Positions 19,419 through 27,135 of a stretch of 64,000 bases of DNA are shown piece by piece (position 1 is the first letter of the stretch; each line of letters opens with the position of its first letter). Under the pieces are notes generated by a model. That model did not search any database and was not told where the DNA came from. It saw only the letters and a program-made list of their open reading frames with translations. The translations under genes were made by a program, and so were the position numbers. The DNA comes from Geothrix limicola. GTDB lineage: Bacteria; Acidobacteriota; Holophagae; Holophagales; Holophagaceae. The DNA is taken from assembly GCF_030268085.1 (NCBI RefSeq), contig NZ_BSDE01000003.1, positions 310,001-374,000 on the forward strand, read 5' to 3'.

Positions 19419-22168
19419 AATCCCTGCTGCTGGCGCTGGGACTGCCCGCCCTGTTGGCGGGACAGGGCGCGACGCCCCCCCACCCCGGCAGTATCCAGAA
19501 GGAGGAGACTCCCGCGCCCCGCCGCATCGACGTGGTGGTCCAGCCTGCGGACATGGTCTTCCGCTTCACGCCGCGGGTGAGCATCCCCGGCATGCCCCGC
19601 GTGGCCCTGGCCCTCAGCGGGGGCGGGGCCCGGGGCCTGGCCCACATCGGCGTGCTCCAGCAGCTGGAGGACGTGGGCTACCCCCTGGACAGCGTCACGG
19701 GCACCAGCGCTGGGGCCATGGTGGGCGCGCTCTACGCCAGCGGCTTCTCGGGCCATGAGATCGAGGACCTGTTCAGCCGCCTGGATCTGACGCGGGCTTT
19801 TCTGGAGCCCCTGTGGCGCAACCCGGGCGAGACGCTGGGCGAGCAGGAGGACCGCAACGACACCTTCCTCTCCATCGAGCGGCACGACGGCCACATCACG
19901 CTGGCCCAGGGGTTGAGAAGCGGCGTCGAGGTGCAGCACACGCTGCAGGGCCTCCTGGCCCGCGGCGCCTACTTCTCCGGGGGCGACTTCAACAAGCTGC
20001 AGCGCCCCCTGCGCGTGCTGGCGACCAACCTCGAAACGGGCCAGGGCCGTGTCTTCGGCAGCGGCGACCTGGTGGAGGCGGTGCGGGCCTCCATGTCCAT
20101 CCCCGGCGGCTTCCGTCCCGTCGTCATCGAGGGCCAGCAGTACGTGGACGGCGCCCTGGTGGAGAACCTGCCGGTGCAGACGGCGAAGGAGGCCTTCCAT
20201 CCGGACCTCGTCATCGCCGTCGACATCAGCGCGCCCCTGGAGAACCGCCCGGCGACGAGCATCCTCTCCGTGGCCGCCCGCAGCCTGGACCTGGTGGTGG
20301 AGCGGCGCCAGTGGGAAAGCCGCGCCGCGGCGGACTTCCTCATCCGCCCCGACATCCACGACGTGCCCTTCCTCGAATACGGATCCCAGGCCGCGAATCT
20401 CGTGCGGCAGGGCCGCGAAGCCTTCGAGGCTCGGCGCGACGCCATGAACGCCCTGCTCCGCAGCCGGCTCAGCGACGAGCGCCTGGATGTGACGCGGGTG
20501 GCCTTCGAAAGCCCCGGGGGCCTGAGTCCCGCCCTGGCGGGCCTCCTGGAGGAGACCCTGAAATCCAACGGGGTGGGGATCCGCGTGCAGGACGTGCAGA
20601 TCCTGCTGCAGCAGGTGCTCGTGCACGGCCTCGCCCGAGAGGCCTTTGCCACGGTGGATCCGGACCGCGCGCTCACGATCCATCTGCGGGCCTATCCCGC
20701 GATTCAGGCGGTGGACATCGAGGCGCCGGAGGGCTGGCGAAAGGCCGTCGAGTCCGCGGTGGCCGAATCGATCCACCTGGGCGAACCCTTCAACCCCCAG
20801 GTGTTCGGCCGCATGATGGGCCACCTGGTCTACCGCTTCCTCATGGACGGCGGTCCCCTCGTGGATGCCCGCGGATCGGCCTTCGACGCGCAGACGGGCC
20901 GCCTGCGCATCTGCATCAAGGAGCCCCTCGTCACGCGGGTGGAGGCCCGCCTCGCCCCGGGGTCCACGGTGGACGGGGCCCACCTGATGCGTCTGCTGGG
21001 GCAGCTGAAGGATCGGCCCTTTCGCCCCGTGGAGCTCCAGCAGCGCGTCGCCCTGGCGGAGCACCGGCTGCACCTCGCGGAGCTGCGCTACCAGATCCGG
21101 CCCGACGGGCAGGAGGGCACGGCCATCACGCTCATCCCGGTCCCCCAGCAGCGCGAGCGCATGGACATCTCGCTGGGCTACGAGACCACCCTGGGCGGCC
21201 AGGTGGGCCTGGCCTACCGGGCCCTGAACCTGGGCTTCAAGGGCACCGAGGCGGAACTGAGCGCCGCGCGGAACCGCCTGCAGGAGGAAGCGGGCCTGGC
21301 CCTGCGCAGCCCCTTCGGGTTTTCCCCCGGAGCCGGGATCGAGGCCGTCGCCAATTATTGGGAGCAGCGCCTGGAGGTGGCCCTGCCCTGGAAGGCCCCC
21401 GAGCTGCCGGGCAATGGCATGGACGCCCGCATCAGCGCCTCGGACCTGATGGTGAAGACCTACTTCCGCTTCAGCAACCTGGGCACGGGCAAGGCGAGCC
21501 TCGACCTGGGCCGGCGCGATTCGGCCTTCCGCGAATCGGGCCAGCGCCTCACCCAGAGCCAGGACGCGGCCTTCCTTTCGGGCGAATGGGACAACTTCGA
21601 CCGCTACACCCTGCCCCGCGACGGGTTGCTGCTGCGGGCCCGCTTCGGCATGGGCCGCACCCATGCCACGGGCGAACTGGCGGGGGGGACCTTCCAGCAG
21701 AGCTACTTCAGGGCCCGGGGCGTGAAGCCCCTGGGCGAGTTCTTCGGCGCGGACCTGGATCTGGAATGGGGCCAGGGCCACCGCCTGCCCCTGGACCGCT
21801 GGTGGGTGCTGGGCGGGCCCTCCTTCGTCATCGGCTCCCAGGCCGTGGGCTTCATGGCGCCGAATTTCGCGGCCCTGCGCTTCGGCCTGCCCCTGCGGCT
21901 CTACATGGGCCTGGGGCTCACGGTGGAGGTGGCGCCCCGCTTCGACGTGGCCTGGGTATCCCAGGACGCCTCGGCCCTCATGAAGTCCGAGGTCTCGCCG
22001 AGGGCCGAAGGAATGGGTCTCATGCTCCGCACGACCCTCTCCAATTTCTACGTGGAAGCCTCGTACGGCTTCCTGCGCCTCCGCACGCCCCAGGACAGCG
22101 GCCGCGCGGTGGGCAGTTTCAACATCCTCATCGGCACCCAGCCCTTCGACCTCTGGAAGCGGCATTGA
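19415..22168 (+). CDS. Patatin-like phospholipase fused to POTRA and outer-membrane beta-barrel (type Vd autotransporter)
   Basis: A 917-residue exported protein. Signal peptide (about 1-18); patatin domain (about 62-330) with oxyanion loop GGGARG (69-74), nucleophile S98 in GTSAG and the dyad Asp245 in VDGALVEN; a middle region (about 350-560) with one or more POTRA-like units; and a C-terminal surface-antigen (BamA/Omp85-like) barrel (about 590-917). This order matches PlpD-type type Vd secretion, in which the barrel carries a lipase to the surface. It probably hydrolyses phospholipid acyl esters at the outer membrane or outside the cell. The start overlaps the rph stop (ATGA). The final residue is His, not the usual aromatic barrel signal, with a Phe four residues earlier in FDLWKRH. 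Confidence 0.92.
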   Translation: MKSLLLALGLPALLAGQGATPPHPGSIQKEETPAPRRIDVVVQPADMVFRFTPRVSIPGMPRVALALSGGGARGLAHIGVLQQLEDVGYPLDSVTGTSAGAMVGALYASGFSGHEIEDLFSRLDLTRAFLEPLWRNPGETLGEQEDRNDTFLSIERHDGHITLAQGLRSGVEVQHTLQGLLARGAYFSGGDFNKLQRPLRVLATNLETGQGRVFGSGDLVEAVRASMSIPGGFRPVVIEGQQYVDGALVENLPVQTAKEAFHPDLVIAVDISAPLENRPATSILSVAARSLDLVVERRQWESRAAADFLIRPDIHDVPFLEYGSQAANLVRQGREAFEARRDAMNALLRSRLSDERLDVTRVAFESPGGLSPALAGLLEETLKSNGVGIRVQDVQILLQQVLVHGLAREAFATVDPDRALTIHLRAYPAIQAVDIEAPEGWRKAVESAVAESIHLGEPFNPQVFGRMMGHLVYRFLMDGGPLVDARGSAFDAQTGRLRICIKEPLVTRVEARLAPGSTVDGAHLMRLLGQLKDRPFRPVELQQRVALAEHRLHLAELRYQIRPDGQEGTAITLIPVPQQRERMDISLGYETTLGGQVGLAYRALNLGFKGTEAELSAARNRLQEEAGLALRSPFGFSPGAGIEAVANYWEQRLEVALPWKAPELPGNGMDARISASDLMVKTYFRFSNLGTGKASLDLGRRDSAFRESGQRLTQSQDAAFLSGEWDNFDRYTLPRDGLLLRARFGMGRTHATGELAGGTFQQSYFRARGVKPLGEFFGADLDLEWGQGHRLPLDRWWVLGGPSFVIGSQAVGFMAPNFAALRFGLPLRLYMGLGLTVEVAPRFDVAWVSQDASALMKSEVSPRAEGMGLMLRTTLSNFYVEASYGFLRLRTPQDSGRAVGSFNILIGTQPFDLWKRH

Positions 22169-22364
22169 TGCTGTCCGGGGGTTCCTCGCTCCGCTGCGCT
22201 GCGCGAACACCCCTGGGCCCCCGCGCTCAGCCCGGCACAGCCGGGCCGAGCTTTCTCCTCTGGGAAGGCCCGGGGATCAGACGGCATTAGCGGATTTAGC
22301 GACCGGGAGGCAGGCTGTGACCCATTCCCTATGGGGCATCCCGGTCCCGCCTGATACTCTGGTT

Positions 22365-22380
22365 CGTTGGTATATCAACG
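22365..22380. promoter_or_regulatory. Dyad CGTTG-N6-CAACG upstream of gcvPA
   Basis: CGTTGGTATATCAACG sits 18 nt before the gcvPA ATG and contains an extended -10-like TGGTATATC. It could be an operator overlapping a promoter. No -35 match is seen at 17 bp and no glycine riboswitch aptamer is recognisable in 22169-22398. Confidence 0.4.
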
Positions 22381-22398
22381 TTCTTTGCTGAGGCTGCC

Positions 22399-23751
22399 AT
22401 GCGCTACCTGCCCTCTTCCCCTGTCGAGGATCGAGCCCTCCTGGACACCATAGGCGTGCCGAACGCCGAGGCCCTGCTGGCCGGCATTCCCGAACCCCTG
22501 CGCCTGCGGCGGGAGCTGGACCTGCCCCCCACGGGATCCGAGCAGGAAGTCTTCGGGCAGATGCTGGACCTGGCCAACACCAACACGCGCTTCTGCGCCC
22601 AGTTCCTCGGCGCCGGCGCCTACGACCACTACGTCCCCTCGGCCATCGACGCGCTCTGCAGCCGCCAGGAGTGGTTCACGGCCTACACGCCCTACCAGCC
22701 CGAGATCAGCCAGGGCACCCTGCAGCACATCTTCGAGTACCAGACCCTCATCTGCGATCTGACGGGCCTCGAGGTCACCAACGCCAGCCTCTACGACGGC
22801 GGCACCTCCTGCGTGGAAGCGGCGCTCATGGCCGTGCGCGTGCAGAAGAAGCGCCACACGGTGCTCGTGAGCCGCGGCCTGCACCCGCTCTACCGCCAGG
22901 TGCTGGAGACCAACTTCGCGCCCCACGACGGCCTCAAGCTCGTCGAAGTGGGCCTGAAGGACGGCGTCACCGACATGGCCGACCTGCAGGCCAAGCTCAA
23001 CGACGACGTGGCCGCCGTGATGGTGGGCTACCCCAACTTCCTCGGCGCGGCCGAGGATCTGACGGCCCTGGCCGGCCCCATCCACGCCGCCGGTGCCCTG
23101 CTGGTGAGCGTCACCCAGGAGGCCTTCGCCTTTGGCTGGTTCGAGGCCCCCGGCAAGGCCGGCGCCGACATGGCCTGCGGTGAGGCCATGAGCCTTGGCA
23201 ACAAGCCCAACTTCGGCGGCCCCTTCCTCGGCTTCCTGGCCGTGAAGGACGCCCACAAGCGCGAGATCCCCGGCCGCGTCGTCGGTCAGACCAAGGATCT
23301 GGAGGGCCGCACGGGCTACGTGCTCACGCTCACCGCCCGCGAGCAGCACATCCGCCGCGACAAGGCCACCAGCAACATCTGCTCGAACCAGGGTCTCGTC
23401 GCCCTGCGCGCCAACATCTTCATGCAGCTCGCCGGGCCCGAGGGCCTGCGCGGCCTCGCCGAACAGAACGCCGCCAAGGCCCAGTACCTGCGGGCGCGCC
23501 TGCTGGAGCTGCCGGACATGGAAGCCGTGCCCGAGGTGCCCTTCTTCAACGAGTTCGTGCTGCGCTACAAGGGCGACTACGCCGCGCTGCAGGAGGCCTG
23601 CCTGAAGGAGAAGATGCTGCCGGGCCTCGACCTGGGCCGCTTCTACCCCGAATACAAAGGCTGCATCCTTTGGTGCGCCACCGAACTCCACACCCGCCAG
23701 ACGATCGAAAGCCTCGTCGAGATCCTGGCCCGCGTCCCCGCCACCGTCTAG
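22399..23751 (+). CDS. gcvPA: Glycine dehydrogenase (decarboxylating) subunit 1
   Basis: A 450-residue N-terminal-type half of P-protein of the glycine cleavage system, which decarboxylates glycine and passes aminomethyl to lipoyl-GcvH. Characteristic stretches: GAGAYDHYVPSAIDAL, FTAYTPYQPEISQGTLQ, EYQTLICDLTGLEVTNASLYDG and RDKATSNICSNQGLVALRA. It lacks the PLP lysine, which lies in subunit 2, as expected for split P-protein. GAGG precedes the ATG by 5 nt. It is 10 nt upstream of gcvPB; gcvT and gcvH are not in the window. Confidence 0.96.
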   Translation: MRYLPSSPVEDRALLDTIGVPNAEALLAGIPEPLRLRRELDLPPTGSEQEVFGQMLDLANTNTRFCAQFLGAGAYDHYVPSAIDALCSRQEWFTAYTPYQPEISQGTLQHIFEYQTLICDLTGLEVTNASLYDGGTSCVEAALMAVRVQKKRHTVLVSRGLHPLYRQVLETNFAPHDGLKLVEVGLKDGVTDMADLQAKLNDDVAAVMVGYPNFLGAAEDLTALAGPIHAAGALLVSVTQEAFAFGWFEAPGKAGADMACGEAMSLGNKPNFGGPFLGFLAVKDAHKREIPGRVVGQTKDLEGRTGYVLTLTAREQHIRRDKATSNICSNQGLVALRANIFMQLAGPEGLRGLAEQNAAKAQYLRARLLELPDMEAVPEVPFFNEFVLRYKGDYAALQEACLKEKMLPGLDLGRFYPEYKGCILWCATELHTRQTIESLVEILARVPATV

Positions 23752-23761
23752 AGGATTCGAC

Positions 23762-25294
23762 ATGTTCCTTCGTCAGCGCGAACCCCTCTCCTTCGATCGT
23801 TCCGTCCCCGGCAAGCGGGGCATGGACCTGCCCAAGCTCGACGTCCCCGCAGCCAAGGACACCCGGCCCGCCCACCTCAAGCGCAGCGGCTTCGACGCCC
23901 TGCCCGAGCTGAGCGAGGTCGAGGTCATCCGCCACTTCACGCGCCTCTCCAAGTGGAACTACGGCGTGGATGACGGCATGTATCCGCTGGGCTCCTGCAC
24001 CATGAAGCACAACCCCCGGCTCAACGAGAAGGTCGCGGGCCTGCGCGGCTTCACGGACAGCCACCCCATGGCGCCCGACGCCTTCGTCCAGGGCAACCTG
24101 GGCATGCTCTTCACCCTGCAGGAATGGCTGAAGGAGATCACGGGCCTGCCCGGCGTCACCCTGCAGCCCAGCGCCGGCGCCGCCGGCGAGCTGACGGGCG
24201 TCATGCTCATCCGCGCCTACCACCTGTCCAAGGGTGCCAAGCGCCGCGTCATCCTCATCCCGGACAGCGGCCACGGCACCAACCCCGCCACCGCCGCCAT
24301 GGCCGGCTATGAAGTCGTCGAGCTGCCCTCCATGCCCGATGGCACCATCAGCTTCGACGACGTGACCGACCCCGTGAACGGCAAGGTGCGCAAGGGCCTG
24401 AAGACCCTCGTGAGCGAGCTGGGCAGCGAGATCGCCGGCGCCATGATCACCAATCCGAACACCATCGGCGTCTTCGAGTACCGATTCAAGGAGATCAGCG
24501 ACCTGCTCCACAGCGTGGACGCCCTCGTCTACATGGACGGCGCCAACATGAACGCCCTCGTGGGTGTGGCCCGCCCCGGCGACTTCGGCGTGGATGTCAT
24601 GCACCTGAACCTGCACAAGACCATGTCGACGCCCCACGGCGGCGGCGGCCCCGGCGCCGGCCCCGTCTGCTGCGCCGAGAAGCTCATCCCCTTCCTGCCC
24701 GTGCCCGTCATCCTGCGCGACACCGAGAAGGTGGGCGAGGGCGAGGTGCCCAGGCACACCTACCGCATGGAGTGGAACCGCCCCCAGAGCATCGGCAAGG
24801 TGCACAGCTTCTATGGCAACTTCGGCATCCTCGTGCGCGCGCTCACCTACTGCCTGAGCCACGGTGGCGACGGCCTGAAGACCGCCACCCTGCGCGCCAT
24901 CGTGAACGCCAACTACATCCGCACCCGCCTGAAGGGCAGCTACGCCCTGCACATCGATTCGCCCAGCCTGCACGAAGTCGTCTTCAGCGACACCAACCAG
25001 GCCAAGCACGACGTGCACACGCTCGACATCGCCAAGCGCCTCATCGACCACGGCTACCACCCGCCCACGATCTACTTCCCCCTGATCGTGCCCGGCGCGC
25101 TCATGATCGAGCCCACGGAAAGCGAAGACAAGGGCGAGCTGGACGCCTTCTGCGACACCATGCTGCAGATCGCGAAGGAGGCCGAGGAGAATCCCGACCT
25201 GCTGCACCAGGCGCCCGTCCTGGCGCCCCTGCGCCGCATGGATGAGACGACGGCCGCGCGCAAGCCCATCCTGCGCTGGACGAAACAGCTCTAG
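23762..25294 (+). CDS. gcvPB: Glycine dehydrogenase (decarboxylating) subunit 2
   Basis: A 510-residue PLP-bearing half of split P-protein. Features: YGVDDGMYPLGSCTMKHNPR, PSAGAAGELTGVMLIR, DSGHGTNPA, the PLP lysine K286 in HLNLHKTMSTPHGGGGPGAG, and YFPLIVPGALMIEPTE near the end. AGAGGATTC upstream supports the start. It forms a heterotetramer with GcvPA and works with GcvH/T and lipoamide dehydrogenase encoded elsewhere. A GC-rich hairpin follows at 25328-25351. Confidence 0.97.
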   Translation: MFLRQREPLSFDRSVPGKRGMDLPKLDVPAAKDTRPAHLKRSGFDALPELSEVEVIRHFTRLSKWNYGVDDGMYPLGSCTMKHNPRLNEKVAGLRGFTDSHPMAPDAFVQGNLGMLFTLQEWLKEITGLPGVTLQPSAGAAGELTGVMLIRAYHLSKGAKRRVILIPDSGHGTNPATAAMAGYEVVELPSMPDGTISFDDVTDPVNGKVRKGLKTLVSELGSEIAGAMITNPNTIGVFEYRFKEISDLLHSVDALVYMDGANMNALVGVARPGDFGVDVMHLNLHKTMSTPHGGGGPGAGPVCCAEKLIPFLPVPVILRDTEKVGEGEVPRHTYRMEWNRPQSIGKVHSFYGNFGILVRALTYCLSHGGDGLKTATLRAIVNANYIRTRLKGSYALHIDSPSLHEVVFSDTNQAKHDVHTLDIAKRLIDHGYHPPTIYFPLIVPGALMIEPTESEDKGELDAFCDTMLQIAKEAEENPDLLHQAPVLAPLRRMDETTAARKPILRWTKQL

Positions 25295-25327
25295 ATTCGG
25301 GCAGGCCTAAGCTCCGTTCCACGGCCT

Positions 25328-25351
25328 GAAGGGCCCCGCGAGGGGCCCTTC
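25328..25351. terminator. Hairpin between gcvPB and convergent Lrp/AsnC gene
   Basis: Perfect 10-bp stem GAAGGGCCCC-GCGA-GGGGCCCTTC in the gap between two convergent genes. It lacks a T tract beyond the stem but is placed to stop transcription from both sides. Confidence 0.6.
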
Positions 25352-25356
25352 GCGCG

Positions 25357-25797
25357 TCAGCGGCGGTCGAAGCGCGGCGACATGACGAGCAGGGTCTGGG
25401 TGGAGGCGATGCCCGGTAGCCGGCCCACCTCGTCGCGGACCCGGTTCAGGTCCTCCACCCGATCCGCCTCCAGCTGCAGCACCAGGTCGATGTCTCCGCT
25501 CACGGAATCCGCCACGCGCACCTCGGGGATGGCCGCGGCTAGGCGCACGGCCCGATCGTGGCTGGGGCCGTCGCCCTTGATGAGCAGGAAGGCCCGCAGC
25601 CCCGGACGGGGGGCTTCCCCCAGCCGCAGGGTGTAGCCCAGGATCACGCCCTCGCGCTCCATGCGCTTGATGCGTTCCTGCACGGCGGAGCGGGACAGGC
25701 CCACGCGGGCGGCCAGGGCCACCTGGGTCAGCCGGGCGTCGGCGCCCAGTTCGGCGAGAATGCGGCGGTCGGAATCGTCCAGATTGGGGATGGGCAT
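25357..25797 (-). CDS. Lrp/AsnC-family transcriptional regulator
   Basis: A 146-residue feast/famine regulator. N-terminal winged HTH (about 5-60: LDDSDRRILAELGADARLTQVALAARVGLSRSAVQERIKRM written across several blocks) and C-terminal RAM ligand-binding domain (about 65-140) with SGDIDLVLQLEADRVEDL. The start is at MPIPNLDD, where GGAG lies 5 nt upstream; the longer frame adds an Arg/Ala-rich leader that is not part of the family. It converges on gcvPB, so regulation of the glycine operon by this protein is a reasonable guess given the amino-acid ligands of the family. Confidence 0.93.
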   Translation of the reverse strand: MPIPNLDDSDRRILAELGADARLTQVALAARVGLSRSAVQERIKRMEREGVILGYTLRLGEAPRPGLRAFLLIKGDGPSHDRAVRLAAAIPEVRVADSVSGDIDLVLQLEADRVEDLNRVRDEVGRLPGIASTQTLLVMSPRFDRR

Positions 25798-25944
25798 GGA
25801 GGCTCCGGATCCATGGGCGGTGTGAACGGGAGCACGCCTCGCGCGCGATCCCCGGAGGCATTCTGGCATTCCGCCGGGAAACCGGCACGTTGCCGGCTAG
25901 ACCCCGGTGGCACGGCCACGAAACCTGGAGGACCTGGAGGCCCC

Positions 25945-27018
25945 ATGCGTACATCGATCTGTTTCACCTTGCCCGCCCTCGTGCTGACCCTCTCGGCCCA
26001 GGAGGCGCCGGTGCCCGTCACGCCCGATCAGCAGAAGGCCGTGGTGGAGGCTCTGGCCAGGGAGCTGAAGGCCCGCTACGTGTTCCCCGAGGTGGCAGAG
26101 AAGACCGGCACCGCGCTGAAGGCCCGATTGGCCAAGGGGGCCTACCTGGGTGCGACGAGCGCCCAGGCCTTCGCGGAGGCGCTCGGGAAGGATCTGCGCG
26201 ACCTGGGCCAGGATGGCCACTTCCGCGTGCGCTTCGATCCGGCCTTCCAGCCCATGGGCGACGATGACGACAGGCCGCCCACGCGCGAGGAGGTCGCCCA
26301 GATGCGTCTCGCCTCGCAGCGCCGCGCCTTCGGCATCGCCAAGGTGGAACAGCTGCAAGGCAATGTGGGCTACCTCGACGTCCGCGGGTTCGGGCCCACG
26401 GAATTCGTCGGTCCGGCCCTCTCCTCGGCCCTGCAGATTTTGTCGGGCACGGAGGCGCTGATCCTCGACCTGCGCCAGAACGGCGGCGGCGAGCCGGAGA
26501 GCGTGGCCTACCTCGTGAGCCATTTCTTCGAGGAGGGCGACAGCCGCCACCTCAACTCCATCTACAACCGCCCGAAGAACACGACGCGCCAGTACTGGAC
26601 CAGCCCCACGGTCGCGCCCCGCTACACGAAACCGGTCTACGTCCTCACCTCGGCCCGCACCTTCTCCGGCGGCGAGGAATGCGCCTACGATTTCCAGACG
26701 CAGAAGCGCGCGACGCTGGTGGGCGAAACGACCGGTGGCGGCGCGAACCCCGGTGGGGCCGTGCTGCTGGCCCACGGGTTTTTCGCCTTCATCCCCACGG
26801 GTCGCGCCATCAACCCGGTGACGAACACCAACTGGGAGCACGTGGGCGTGAAGCCCGACGTGGCCGCACCGGCCGCGGAGGCCCTGAAAGTGGCCCACGT
26901 GGCGATCCTCAGGGCCATGCTGGACACCGAGAAGGATCCTGGCGCTCGGAAGCGGATGGAGGCCACCCTCGCCCGGGTGGAGAAGGGCGAGCCTGAGCCT
27001 CCGCGCTATACGCGCTAG
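25945..27018 (+). CDS. Secreted S41-family peptidase (TSPc/IRBP-like)
   Basis: A 357-residue exported serine protease-like protein. Signal peptide (MRTSICFTLPALVLTLSAQ), an N-terminal three-helix IRBP-like cap (about 25-130), then the S41 core with GNVGYLDVRGF, LILDLRQNGGGEPESV, and the nucleophile segment SARTFSGGEECAYDFQ with GETTGGGANPGG downstream. No PDZ domain, unlike the C-terminal processing peptidase at 40504. GGAGG at 25936-25940 fixes the start. Expected in the periplasm or outside; substrate unknown. Confidence 0.9.
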   Translation: MRTSICFTLPALVLTLSAQEAPVPVTPDQQKAVVEALARELKARYVFPEVAEKTGTALKARLAKGAYLGATSAQAFAEALGKDLRDLGQDGHFRVRFDPAFQPMGDDDDRPPTREEVAQMRLASQRRAFGIAKVEQLQGNVGYLDVRGFGPTEFVGPALSSALQILSGTEALILDLRQNGGGEPESVAYLVSHFFEEGDSRHLNSIYNRPKNTTRQYWTSPTVAPRYTKPVYVLTSARTFSGGEECAYDFQTQKRATLVGETTGGGANPGGAVLLAHGFFAFIPTGRAINPVTNTNWEHVGVKPDVAAPAAEALKVAHVAILRAMLDTEKDPGARKRMEATLARVEKGEPEPPRYTR

Positions 27019-27135
27019 GTTGCCATCCGCCTGAATCTGAGGCCGGAGGGTAAAAAGATTCACAGTCCCGCCGGGCCGAGCCGATGCTAGGGGTCTAAGT
27101 TCCCCGCCACCCCGCCTGCTCACAGGATTCGGATC

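Noticed and set aside
19397-22210. A 937-codon minus-strand frame opposite the patatin gene
   Set aside because: Same shadow effect; the plus-strand protein has clear catalytic and barrel features.
22169-22398. Glycine riboswitch upstream of gcvPA
   Set aside because: No aptamer core or paired tandem structure recognised; only GC-rich hairpins and the short dyad.
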